Assembly: GCA_964635545.1 (NCBI GenBank)
Contig: CAZWOA010000006.1
Span: 1-60,806 of the forward strand
Direction: 5' to 3'
Length of the DNA stretch: 60,806 nucleotides
From: JAGPIS01 sp964635545
Lineage (GTDB): Bacteria > Bacteroidota > Bacteroidia > Bacteroidales > Marinilabiliaceae
The position numbers and the translations under genes were made by a program. The stretch's first letter is position 1. Each line of letters begins with the position of its first letter. The notes beneath the pieces were generated by a model. The model saw only the letters and a list, made by a program, of their open reading frames with translations. It was not told the origin of the DNA and did no database searches. Shown here piece by piece: positions 46,339 to 55,168 of the stretch.

Positions 46339-46476
46339 ATGTTCATGAATTTGAAGTGTGAAATATTGGGTTTAAGTCTGTTTTGCTTTGCATTGGTATC
46401 GGTTAAAGATATGCAGGAAGGGTATGTTTTTGACGATACCAATGCTTTAGTTAAAGTGAAGGAGATTATCGGATAA
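46339..46476 (+). CDS. 45-codon ORF with a signal-like N-terminus, possibly a gene remnant
   Basis: This sits in the 46163-46543 gap. ATG 46339 opens a 45-residue frame with a hydrophobic stretch (LGLSLFCFALVSV) followed by a hydrophilic tail (DMQEGYVFDDTNALVKVKEI). I do not recognise it. It could be the leftover 5' end of a deleted exported gene, or a short secreted peptide. A weak -7-like TACTTTTA is at 46256-46263. The rest of the gap holds only the terminator. Confidence 0.3.
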   Translation: MFMNLKCEILGLSLFCFALVSVKDMQEGYVFDDTNALVKVKEIIG

Positions 46477-46537
46477 ACGTAACTGCAACATACATCGGAG
46501 GTTGTGAGTATATAGGATATAAAATGATAGAAATCAG

Positions 46538-47650
46538 ATGACTATGAAAATAAAATATTTTTTAACTATCATGCTTGGTATTTGCGCCACATTGGTTATG
46601 GCTCAAAACATGGTTGATAGTAACGCTACTGAAGAGACAAAAGCTCTGTACAAAAACCTGAAAAGCATACATGGAAAAAGTACGCTCTTCGGACATCAGG
46701 ACGATACAGCTTATGGTATTGCATGGTTTGGCGAGGAAAACCAGTCGGATATTAAAAAAGTCACCGGAGACTATCCGGCAGTGTACGGATGGGATTTGGG
46801 TCATATCGAGACAGGCGATTCACTGAATTTAGACAAAGTACCTTTCGACAGAATGCGCCAACTTATGGTCGAAGCATACCAACGAGGAGGAATAAATACC
46901 GTCAGTTGGCATCTGCAAAATCCCTACACACAAGGCAGTTCGTGGGATGTCTCGTCAAAACAAGTGGTTAAATCTATTCTTCCTGGTGGACAAAAACATG
47001 CAACATACACACAATGGTTAGATAACTTAGCCCAATTCATTCAGTCTGTCCAAACTGAAGATGGAACAGCAGTTCCATTGTTATTCCGTCCTTTTCACGA
47101 ACACACAGGTAGCTGGTTCTGGTGGGGGAAAAATTTATGTGCGAAGGATGAATATATTTCTTTATGGCATTTTACGGTTGAATATCTTCGGGATAAAAAA
47201 CAGTTAAACAATCTGATATATGTTTATTCTCCCGATTTTGTGGCAAGTAAAAACGACTATTTTGAGCGATATCCCAACGACAACTACGTAGATGTACTCG
47301 GATTAGACCTCTATCATCACGATGGAGAAGCAAAGGCCGAAAAATTTGTCTCGCATGTAAAGAGAATAATGAAGATAATGAGCGATTATTCTAAAGCAAG
47401 TGATAAACCTTATGTATTCAGTGAAACAGGGTTGATCGAATTACCTATGCACGATTGGTTTACCAAAGTTTTATATAAGGCTCTGAACCCGAATAAACCC
47501 GCTTATGTATTGGTTTGGCGCAATGCTTATGATATTCCGGGACATTACTATGCACCTTATCCTGGACATCCTGCCGGCAAAAATCTCAAGGAGTTTATGG
47601 AGCTTCCCGATATATTATTCGAAAGCGAGTTGCCTGATATGTACAAATAA
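46538..47650 (+). CDS. GH26 beta-mannanase (mannobiose-releasing type)
   Basis: 370 residues (ATG 46544 is an alternative start). A type I signal peptide (LTIMLGICATLVMAQ) without lipobox indicates a periplasmic enzyme. The GH26 fold keeps the acid/base Glu188 in RPFHEHTGSWFWWG and the nucleophile Glu296 in VFSETG. Upstream blocks such as GHQDDTAYGIAW and YGWDLGHIETGD match mannobiose-forming GH26 enzymes encoded next to GH130_1 and an epimerase. It supplies mannobiose to the genes downstream. There is no surface-located endo-mannanase in this locus. Confidence 0.93.
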   Translation: MTMKIKYFLTIMLGICATLVMAQNMVDSNATEETKALYKNLKSIHGKSTLFGHQDDTAYGIAWFGEENQSDIKKVTGDYPAVYGWDLGHIETGDSLNLDKVPFDRMRQLMVEAYQRGGINTVSWHLQNPYTQGSSWDVSSKQVVKSILPGGQKHATYTQWLDNLAQFIQSVQTEDGTAVPLLFRPFHEHTGSWFWWGKNLCAKDEYISLWHFTVEYLRDKKQLNNLIYVYSPDFVASKNDYFERYPNDNYVDVLGLDLYHHDGEAKAEKFVSHVKRIMKIMSDYSKASDKPYVFSETGLIELPMHDWFTKVLYKALNPNKPAYVLVWRNAYDIPGHYYAPYPGHPAGKNLKEFMELPDILFESELPDMYK

Positions 47651-47666
47651 ACATAAAATATAAACA

Positions 47667-48839
47667 ATGAACGATTTATTTAACAAACGCGTACAATCTG
47701 TTACGGCAGAGTATGAAAATTTAATATGCAGAAAGAACGAAGCGGTATTGCCCGGAAATGGCATTTACGAACGCTATATTCATCCTGTACTTACAGCTAG
47801 CCATACGCCTATACATTGGCGTTACGACTTGTCGCCCGAAACCAATCCTTATTTTATGGAGCGTTTCGGAATTAATGGTACATTTAATGCCGGTGCAATT
47901 AAATGGCAGGGTAAATATTTGCTTGCAGTGCGTGTCGAAGGTAACGATCGTAAATCGTTCTTTGCCATAGCCGAAAGTCCTAACGGAATCGATAACTTCC
48001 GCTTCTGGGACTATCCGATAGCACTTCCCGAAACAGAAAATCCCGATACCAACGTATATGACATGCGCCTGACGGCTCACGAAGATGGATGGATTTACGG
48101 CGTATTCTGCTCCGAGCGCAAAGACCCCAACGCTCCTGCGGGAGATCTGTCGTCGGCTGTTGCGGCAGCAGGCATCGTGCGCACCAAAGACTTAAAGACA
48201 TGGGAACGTCTTCCCGACCTTAAAACAAAAAGTCAACAGCGCAACGTAGTGCTGCATCCCGAATTTGTAAATGGCAAATATGCTCTCTACACTCGTCCTC
48301 AAGATGGTTTCATCGACACCGGAAGTGGCGGAGGTATTGGCTGGGCATTGATTGATGACATAACAAATGCGGTAGTTAATGAAGAAAAAATAATCAATCA
48401 TCGTTACTACCATACTATAAAGGAACTGAAGAATGGCGAAGGACCACATCCCATTAAAACATCCAAAGGGTGGTTGCATTTGGCTCACGGTGTGCGCGGA
48501 TGTGCTGCCGGATTGCGTTATGTGCTATATTTGTATCTGACCGACCTTGAACAGCCCGATAAGTTAATAGCCGAGCCGGCCGGACATCTGATGGCTCCCG
48601 ATGGAGAAGAGCGTATCGGCGATGTGTCTAATGTGCTGTTTACCAACGGGTGGATAGCCGATGAGGATGGCACGGTGTATATCTATTATGCATCGAGCGA
48701 TACGCGTATGCACGTGGCTGTTTCGTCAATCGACCGCCTGTTGGATTATTGTTTGAATACCCCTGCGGATGGATACCGCTCGGCAACATCGGTGCAGACG
48801 TTAACTAAAATCATAAAGAATAATCTGGAGACTAAGTAA
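47667..48839 (+). CDS. GH130 subfamily 1 phosphorylase: 4-O-beta-D-mannosyl-D-glucose phosphorylase
   Basis: 390 residues, cytoplasmic. Converts mannosyl-beta-1,4-glucose and phosphate into alpha-mannose-1-phosphate and glucose. It has the catalytic-acid motif YDMRL (Asp132), the GH130_1 opening HWRYDLSPETNPYFMERFGINGTFNAG (first part), and RPQDGFIDTGSGGGIGW. The length (about 390) separates it from the shorter GH130_2 at 26776. It lies between GH26 (16-nt gap) and the symporter, in the same order as the mannan pathway described in Bacteroides fragilis. Confidence 0.94.
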   Translation: MNDLFNKRVQSVTAEYENLICRKNEAVLPGNGIYERYIHPVLTASHTPIHWRYDLSPETNPYFMERFGINGTFNAGAIKWQGKYLLAVRVEGNDRKSFFAIAESPNGIDNFRFWDYPIALPETENPDTNVYDMRLTAHEDGWIYGVFCSERKDPNAPAGDLSSAVAAAGIVRTKDLKTWERLPDLKTKSQQRNVVLHPEFVNGKYALYTRPQDGFIDTGSGGGIGWALIDDITNAVVNEEKIINHRYYHTIKELKNGEGPHPIKTSKGWLHLAHGVRGCAAGLRYVLYLYLTDLEQPDKLIAEPAGHLMAPDGEERIGDVSNVLFTNGWIADEDGTVYIYYASSDTRMHVAVSSIDRLLDYCLNTPADGYRSATSVQTLTKIIKNNLETK

Positions 48840-48859
48840 CTCCTAATCCCTGATAATCC

Positions 48860-50263
48860 ATGATAAATACAGATAAAGTAACACTAAAGGAAAGAATAGG
48901 CTATGGATTTGGTGATGCCGCCTCGTCCATGTTCTGGAAATTATTTGGCATGTACCTCATGTTCTTCTATACCGACATATTCGGTATGGAAGCTAAGGTT
49001 GTAGGGACGATGTTCCTCATTACCCGTATATGGGATTCGATTTTCGACCCTATAATCGGTGTTATTGCCGACCGTACAGAGACTAAATGGGGTAAATTTC
49101 GTCCATTTATCCTTTTTCTGGCTATTCCCTTTGCAGTCATTGGGGTATTTACATTCTATACTCCCGAATTTGGCACTACCGGTAAAATTGTATATGCTTA
49201 TGTGGCCTATTCGTTGATGATGATGGTTTATTCGGCTATCAATGTGCCTTATGCCTCTTTGCTTGGGGTGATGAGCCCCAATCCTAAAGAACGGAATGTA
49301 CTCTCTACTTTCCGTATGGTTTTTGCCTATATAGGTAGCTTTGTTACTTTACTGTTATTTATGCCGATGGTCAATTACTTCAGTAATGGGAGTAAAGCAA
49401 TTGAGAGTCAGCAATATGGCTGGCTGATGGCTGTAGTAATAATAGCAATAGTTTGCGCTATTCTATTCTTTTTCTGCTTTTATTTTACAAAAGAAAGAGT
49501 TAGACCTTTAAAGCAAGAACAAACCTCGCTCAAATCCGACATACAGGATTTGTTGAGAAATAAACCTTGGTGGATATTATTAGGTGCCGGAGTCTCAGCG
49601 TTGATTTTCAATTCTATACGCGACGGAGCCACCATCTATTATTTCAAATATTTTATTGATGAAGAGAGCTTTGGCACCATCAGTTTTCTGAATATTCCTT
49701 TTGTTCTCAGCGGAATGTACTTGGCATTGGGGCAGGCAGCAAACATAATCGGGGTTATCCTTGCTGCACCGGTGAGCAACCGCATCGGCAAGAAATACAC
49801 CTACATGGGTGCAATGATGATAGCTACCGTACTCAGCATTATTTTCTATTGGTTGGGCAAAGATAGTCTGGCTTTGATCTTTACCTTACAGGTGCTGATA
49901 AGTATATGCGCCGGAAGTATTTTCCCTTTACTATGGTCAATGTATGCCGATTGTGCCGATTATTCGGAACTGAAAACCGGCAATAGGGCAACCGGTCTAA
50001 TATTCAGCTCATCGTCCATGAGTCAGAAGCTGGGTTGGGCAGTCGGTACTGCTTTAACTGGATGGCTGCTTGGCTATTTCGGATTCCAAGCCAATCAGGT
50101 GCAAAGTGCGGAAACTATCAATGGAATAAAAATGTTTCTCAGTTTTCTGCCTGCCGTGGGTACTGTATTGTCAGTTATTTTTATTTACTTTTATCCTCTG
50201 ACAGAGAAAAAACTTGAAGAAATAACTGGCGAACTTAATAAGAAGAGAGAAGAACAGCTTTGA
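48860..50263 (+). CDS. GPH-family sugar:cation symporter
   Basis: 467 residues with 12 predicted transmembrane helices, of the MelB-like glycoside-pentoside-hexuronide family. The opening GYGFGDAASSMFWKLFGMYL and WDSIFDPIIGVIADRTETKWGKFRPF (first half) are diagnostic. The acidic residues of the DxxxD-type motif in helix 2 are present. It should import mannobiose across the inner membrane with Na+ or H+. It lies 20 nt after GH130_1 and its stop overlaps an in-frame TTG of the epimerase gene. Confidence 0.92.
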   Translation: MINTDKVTLKERIGYGFGDAASSMFWKLFGMYLMFFYTDIFGMEAKVVGTMFLITRIWDSIFDPIIGVIADRTETKWGKFRPFILFLAIPFAVIGVFTFYTPEFGTTGKIVYAYVAYSLMMMVYSAINVPYASLLGVMSPNPKERNVLSTFRMVFAYIGSFVTLLLFMPMVNYFSNGSKAIESQQYGWLMAVVIIAIVCAILFFFCFYFTKERVRPLKQEQTSLKSDIQDLLRNKPWWILLGAGVSALIFNSIRDGATIYYFKYFIDEESFGTISFLNIPFVLSGMYLALGQAANIIGVILAAPVSNRIGKKYTYMGAMMIATVLSIIFYWLGKDSLALIFTLQVLISICAGSIFPLLWSMYADCADYSELKTGNRATGLIFSSSSMSQKLGWAVGTALTGWLLGYFGFQANQVQSAETINGIKMFLSFLPAVGTVLSVIFIYFYPLTEKKLEEITGELNKKREEQL

Positions 50264-50274
50264 AAAGATATAAA

Positions 50275-51441
50275 ATGGAAGGATTCAAAAACGAACTCAT
50301 AAATAATATATTGCCATTTTGGATAGACAAGATGCAGGACAACGCTCATGGCGGATTTTATGGTCGCATAGACGGGAATAATGTCTTGCACGAAAAGGCG
50401 AATAAAGGAGCCATTTTGAATTGTCGCATACTATGGACGTTTTCGGCTGCATATCGTCTTTTCAAGAACCCCCAATATCTGACTATGGCACAACGTGCTT
50501 TAGATTATATACAAAGCCACTTTATCGACAAAGAGCACGGAGGCGTTTTCTGGGAGCTCGACTATAAAGGCAACCCCGTCAACACTAAAAAACAAACCTA
50601 TGTGCAAGGTTTTGCACTCTATGGTTTCTCGGAATATTATAGAGCAACAGGCGATGAGAAGGCACTGAATTTAGCTAAAGAGTTTTTTTATCTGATAGAA
50701 AAATGTAAAGACGCGCAGCAAGGCGGATACTTTGAAGCCTATACCCGCGACTGGAAACCGATAGACGATATGCGCTTGAGTGAAAAAGATGCTAACGAGA
50801 AAAAAACAATGAATACTCATTTGCATATACTTGAGCCATACACCAATCTTTGCCGTATTTGGGACAATCCCCAGTTGAAGGCAGCTCAACACGATTTGAT
50901 AGAAATATTTACCCGACGTATCCTCGATAACAAAACGAATCATCTAAATCTGTTCTTTGACGAATATTGGGATTTAAAATCGACAGCTATATCTTACGGA
51001 CACGATATTGAAGCTGCATGGTTATTATACGAAGCTGCTGAGGTATTGGGCGACAAAACTATTTTGGATGAAATTAAGGTGTTGTCACTGAAAATAGCTG
51101 ATGCTGCATCCGTAGGTTTACAACCCGATGGCAGTATGATTTATGAGAAAGACGGCAATCATGCCGACTGCGATCGCCACTGGTGGGTACAGGCCGAATC
51201 TGTTGTCGGATATATGTATGCTTATAAACTATCGGGAAATGCTAATTATAAACAGAAAGCAGTTGATGTGTGGGAGTATGTAACAGAGAATTTGATTGAT
51301 AGAGAAAATGGAGAGTGGCATTGGAGTCGGTTAGAGGATGGAACAATCAATCGGAAAGATGATAAAGCAGGCTTTTGGAAGTGTCCGTATCACAACGGGC
51401 GCATGTGCATGGAAATGATCGAAACCTTTAGTTGCGATTAA
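50275..51441 (+). CDS. Mannobiose/cellobiose 2-epimerase (AGE family)
   Basis: 388 residues from ATG 50275; a TTG at 50260 overlapping the symporter stop is possible. It is an (alpha/alpha)6 barrel of the N-acylglucosamine 2-epimerase family and converts beta-1,4-mannobiose to mannosyl-glucose. Catalytic-type histidines are visible in TMNTHLHILE, SYGHDIEAAWLL, NHADCDRHWWVQAE and CPYHNGRMCME. It feeds the GH130_1 phosphorylase. It is the last gene of the locus; no terminator is evident in the 100 nt after it. Confidence 0.93.
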   Translation: MEGFKNELINNILPFWIDKMQDNAHGGFYGRIDGNNVLHEKANKGAILNCRILWTFSAAYRLFKNPQYLTMAQRALDYIQSHFIDKEHGGVFWELDYKGNPVNTKKQTYVQGFALYGFSEYYRATGDEKALNLAKEFFYLIEKCKDAQQGGYFEAYTRDWKPIDDMRLSEKDANEKKTMNTHLHILEPYTNLCRIWDNPQLKAAQHDLIEIFTRRILDNKTNHLNLFFDEYWDLKSTAISYGHDIEAAWLLYEAAEVLGDKTILDEIKVLSLKIADAASVGLQPDGSMIYEKDGNHADCDRHWWVQAESVVGYMYAYKLSGNANYKQKAVDVWEYVTENLIDRENGEWHWSRLEDGTINRKDDKAGFWKCPYHNGRMCMEMIETFSCD

Positions 51442-51542
51442 AAGCATCTTTTTAATATATACAATGTACAGCCAAAGGTTTGTGTGTTTTTCTTGTTTTT
51501 ATGATCTGAAATTGTTGTATATTGGTGATATAAAGACAAGTT

Positions 51543-52061
51543 ATGAGCAACACCAAAATTTCCATCCGTTTTTTCGATAACCGAGAAGTTCGCGCAGTTT
51601 GGGACGAAGAAAATGCCAAATGGTGGTTCTCGGTGTTGGATATTGTGGGCGTTCTAAATGAGGAGAGCGACTACTCAAAGGTTCGTAACTATTGGAAATA
51701 TCTAAAAGCCAAACTTAAAAAAGAGAATGTTCAACTGGTTAGTGCCACTACCCAGTTGAAATTAGTTGCTCCCGATGGCAAAAGACGTTTAACCGATACT
51801 TTAGATAGTAACGGAGTTACCGAATTGGCCAGACATTTCCCAAATAATAGGGCCATGAAATTCCTTGATTGGTTTCTCTATAGCGATAACAGTATTGACG
51901 GGCAGAGCAAGAAGAAGGCATACACACTTTTTGAAGGTAATATTCTCGATAGTATAGAAGTGGGAACAGCCAAAGGATTGCAGCAGATACACGCTTATCT
52001 GTTCGGTGGATTGTACGATTTTGCCGGTAAAATTCGTCAAAAGAATATTTCGAAGGGTTAA
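51543..52061 (+). pseudogene. BRO-N/Fic protein truncated inside the Fic domain
   Basis: 172 residues. The N-terminal half is the BRO-N-like module common before Fic domains in Bacteroidales (ISIRFFDNREVRAVWDEENA, WWFSVLDIVGVL, WKYLKAKLKKE). It then enters the Fic fold with the flap/helix opening GLQQIHAYLFGGLYDFAGKIRQKNISKG and stops. The catalytic HPFxxGNGR motif is absent, and the sequence after the TAA at 52059 shows no continuation in any frame. Full-length relatives are about 320-340 residues. Any activity would have to come from the BRO-N part only. Confidence 0.82.
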
Positions 52062-52115
52062 TGCTCATTGGATAAAACTTTTTTAAGTGAGTAAGTTTCG
52101 TAAACATCATTTGAT

Positions 52116-52283
52116 TTAAAATTTTAGCGTCTTTGTTCGCATAGCTATGATTTTATCTTCATGGTGGTTGTTCATGACATTCCATAGATGTTCTAAGAAT
52201 ATGTCAAATAAATCAAGACAATCTTTAATCGTTTCAAGTTTAATAAGTCTTAAATACTCAGCTCTTAATTGTTCCTTGGTCAT
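52116..52283 (-). CDS. 55-residue helical ORF of unknown function
   Basis: ATG 52283 to TAA 52116, 55 residues: MTKEQLRAEYLRLIKLETIK, then a stretch rich in Leu, Phe and Ile (LDLFDIFLEHLW) and a His/Asn-rich bend, ending KTLKF. It is predicted to be almost all helix and looks more like a real small protein than random AT-rich sequence. I do not recognise a family. It lies in the otherwise empty 52062-52512 stretch between the Fic remnant and the recQ terminator. Confidence 0.4.
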   Translation of the reverse strand: MTKEQLRAEYLRLIKLETIKDCLDLFDIFLEHLWNVMNNHHEDKIIAMRTKTLKF

Positions 52284-52512
52284 TTCATTAAGTTTTAGTT
52301 GGTTGTTTTTTTATTATGCCCGCTAACTAACTCGTATCTATGCACATAAACATAGTGTTTTTTTATGAATTATGATTATTATCTTCTATTGTTTCCTGTT
52401 TTATTCTTGGTTTTATATCAATATAGTTTTTGATCAAGACAGTAGCATGTTTTGAGGCAAAAGGAATAAGGAATTGAACAATTTAATAATTGTGGTTTTA
52501 TTACTTTTATGT

Positions 52513-52547
52513 AAAAAAACCCCAATCCAAAAATGGTTTTGGAGTTT
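52513..52547 (-). terminator. Terminator of recQ
   Basis: On the minus strand, the stem AAACTCCAA (52547-52539) pairs with TTGGGGTTT (52525-52517) through one G-U pair. An inner CCA/TGG extension is present, and a T-run (52519-52513) follows. It is 24 nt past the recQ stop. Confidence 0.65.
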
Positions 52548-52570
52548 AGTAATCAATATGTTTTGTTGCG

Positions 52571-54748
52571 TTAATTTCCTACTTCTGAAATAAATTTGAT
52601 GCGCACCAATCTAATCTCATCTTCGGGGTACTCATCTTCGCCCAGTTCATCGAGTGCCGATGCTATATCGTCCGATTCGGCCTCTTCTTTGAAGTATGTG
52701 AATATATCATCCAAGTGGTCGGGATCCATCATCTCTTCGAGGCAGTAATCAATATTCACCTTTGTGCCCGAGTACACGATGGCTTCCAGCTCTTTAATAA
52801 GCTCTTGCATGGTTAGCCCTTTCGATTCGGCAATATCTTCGAGCGGTACTTTGCGGTCGATAGCCTGGATTATCGATATTTTATTTTTCGATTTATTGGC
52901 CACAGTTTTTACCACCATATCCATGGGGCGGTCTATCTCGTTCTCTTCCACATATTTACATATGAGGGCTGCAAACTCCTTGCCGTATCTCGATGCTTTC
53001 CCTGCACCTACGCCAGGTATGTTTTGAAGCTCATCAAGAGTAACCGGGTAGTAGGTTGCCATAGCCTCAAGCGATGGGTCTTGGAAAATCACAAATGGTG
53101 GCAGTTGAAGTTTATGTGCTACTTTTTTGCGCATGTCCTTCAACATATTAAATAGTGCAGGGTCTAACGCCGCAGTTGTGGCACCTGCCGCCTCATCATC
53201 CACAGTTTCATAGTCGTGGTCGCGTGTAAACATTATGGAGTGTGGATTTTTCTCAAAACTTTCGGCATTCTCGCCCAGTTTAAGCAATCCGTAATTCTCG
53301 ATATCCTTCAGTAAAAATCCTGCAACCAGCGACTGGCGTATCACTGCCTGCCAATATTTATCGTCGTGCTCATCACCACAGCCAAATAGTTCAAGTTCGT
53401 TCTGCTTGTACGATTTTATGGTGGTACTTGCCTTACCTGTTAGGAAATTTATTATATGGTCGGCTTTAAATTTCTCCTTTAGTTCGCGCACCACCTGCAG
53501 CAACATAAGTACGTTATTTTGGCCTTCAAACTGCTCTTTTGGATTGGCACAGTTGTCGCAAGTCTCGCAGTTCTCCACATCATACTTCTCACCAAAATAG
53601 TTGAGTAGTATTTTGCGGCGGCACACTGCGGTTTCGGCATAGGCTATAGTCTCCAGTATCAGCTGTTTACCAATCTCTTGCTCGGCCAATGGTTTGCCCT
53701 GCATGAATTTCTCCAGTTTCTGAATATCTTTATAGCTATAGAAAGTTATACAGTGTCCTTCGCCACCGTCGCGTCCTGCACGGCCGGTCTCCTGGTAATA
53801 TCCCTCCAGGCTTTTGGGTATGTCGTAGTGAATTACCAGCCTCACGTCGGGCTTGTCAATCCCCATCCCGAAGGCTATGGTTGCCACAATCACGTCAACA
53901 TCCTCCATTAGGAATTTATCCTGATTCTCGGCCCTTGTGTTAGCATCTAGTCCGGCGTGATATGGTAGTGCTTTAATGCCGTTAACCACAAGCAGTTCGG
54001 CGAGTTCCTCCACTTTCTTGCGACTCAGGCAATATATAATTCCCGATTTGCCTACATTGGCTTTCAGTATTTTTATTATCTCTTTTGATGCATCCACTTT
54101 GGGGCGCACATCATAGTATAGGTTGGGGCGGTTGAACGACGATTTGAAAACTGTGGCATCCAGCATCCCGAGGTTTTTCTGTATGTCGTGCTGCACTTTG
54201 GGCGTAGCAGTTGCGGTAAGTGCAATTAGCGGTGCGTGGCCTATCTCGTTGATAATGGGGCGTATGCGTCTGTATTCAGGGCGGAAGTCATGCCCCCACT
54301 CCGATATACAGTGTGCCTCATCCACAGCATAGAACGATATGTTCACCTGTTTCAGAAATGCGATATTCTCCTCCTTGGTGAGCGACTCGGGTGCCACATA
54401 CAGCAATTTTGTTTTCCCGGCCAGCACATCTTCCTTTACCAGTGTAATAGCACCTTTGGTTAGCGACGAATTGAGGAAATGCGCCACACCGTCATCTTCG
54501 CTGAATGCCCGCATGGCATCCACCTGATTCTTCATTAATGCTATGAGTGGCGATATAATGATGGCGGTTCCTTCACTTATAAGTGCCGGAAGCTGGTAAC
54601 ATAACGATTTGCCTCCGCCCGTAGGCATGAGCACAAAGGTGTCATTACCATTTAATAGATTATTAATGATTTCTTCCTGATTACCCTTAAAAGAGTCAAA
54701 TCCAAAATGCTTCTTAAGATGGGCATTTAACTCAACCTGCTTTACCAT
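52571..54748 (-). CDS. recQ: ATP-dependent DNA helicase RecQ
   Basis: 725 residues from ATG 54748. Walker A is MPTGGGKS (41-48), and the DEAH box is AVDEAHCISEWGHDFRPEY. Helicase motif VI is YYQETGRAGRDG. The RecQ zinc-binding cysteines are in CRRKILLNYFG and CETCDNC, followed by the winged helix. An HRDC-type domain lies at about 520-605 (YPVTLDELQNIPGVGAGKASRYG) and an acidic tail at the end. It unwinds DNA in recombinational repair. Monocistronic, convergent with the truncated genes downstream. Confidence 0.96.
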   Translation of the reverse strand: MVKQVELNAHLKKHFGFDSFKGNQEEIINNLLNGNDTFVLMPTGGGKSLCYQLPALISEGTAIIISPLIALMKNQVDAMRAFSEDDGVAHFLNSSLTKGAITLVKEDVLAGKTKLLYVAPESLTKEENIAFLKQVNISFYAVDEAHCISEWGHDFRPEYRRIRPIINEIGHAPLIALTATATPKVQHDIQKNLGMLDATVFKSSFNRPNLYYDVRPKVDASKEIIKILKANVGKSGIIYCLSRKKVEELAELLVVNGIKALPYHAGLDANTRAENQDKFLMEDVDVIVATIAFGMGIDKPDVRLVIHYDIPKSLEGYYQETGRAGRDGGEGHCITFYSYKDIQKLEKFMQGKPLAEQEIGKQLILETIAYAETAVCRRKILLNYFGEKYDVENCETCDNCANPKEQFEGQNNVLMLLQVVRELKEKFKADHIINFLTGKASTTIKSYKQNELELFGCGDEHDDKYWQAVIRQSLVAGFLLKDIENYGLLKLGENAESFEKNPHSIMFTRDHDYETVDDEAAGATTAALDPALFNMLKDMRKKVAHKLQLPPFVIFQDPSLEAMATYYPVTLDELQNIPGVGAGKASRYGKEFAALICKYVEENEIDRPMDMVVKTVANKSKNKISIIQAIDRKVPLEDIAESKGLTMQELIKELEAIVYSGTKVNIDYCLEEMMDPDHLDDIFTYFKEEAESDDIASALDELGEDEYPEDEIRLVRIKFISEVGN

Positions 54749-54823
54749 AGTTAGTGATTGCAATAATATTCTTTAGCTGTAAATCATCATTGATAATTTA
54801 CTGTTGTTTCCCTTATTAATTGA

Positions 54824-54831
54824 CAAATTTA
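54824..54831 (-). promoter_or_regulatory. Probable -7 element for recQ
   Basis: On the minus strand this reads TAAATTTG, an exact -7 consensus. The -33 region is T-rich without a clean TTTG. The leader would be about 70 nt. Confidence 0.4.
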
Positions 54832-55077
54832 ATCTATCTGTCAGAATTTTTGTTGAAAAAATATTCACGTGCTGATAATTTACATATCTGTTTTAGTAAT
54901 TATTAACCATACTGTTGTTAGTTTTTTCAACTTTAGTGCGCTGTGACATCTTATACTGATAATTGAGAAAATTGTTACATTAAATCCTTTTTATCTTGTA
55001 TATCAGTAAAGGATGATTTACAGCTTATTTTTAAAATTCAAATGAAATTACAAAATATATCATTCATAAACAAGTTG

Positions 55078-55108
55078 TTTGTATTATGATTTGTGGATAT
55101 TAACTTCG
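55078..55108 (+). promoter_or_regulatory. Probable tatC promoter
   Basis: TTTG (55078-55081), a 19-nt spacer and TAACTTCG (55101-55108, one mismatch to TAnnTTTG). The leader to the tatC ATG is about 55 nt. The wider recQ-tatC gap (54749-55168) is AT-rich; apart from the two promoter candidates I see nothing in it. Confidence 0.42.
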
Positions 55109-55168
55109 CAGATGGTGCAAACCTTATATTTATTTTGTAGAATTACACTTAATTTTTATAGTCTTTAT

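Noticed and set aside
36926..52283. Integration-type boundaries (direct repeats, tRNA target, integrase) around the beta-mannan locus
   Set aside because: The two junctions share only a few bases, no integrase or transposase is present, and the only tRNA is about 4.5 kb away in the core region.
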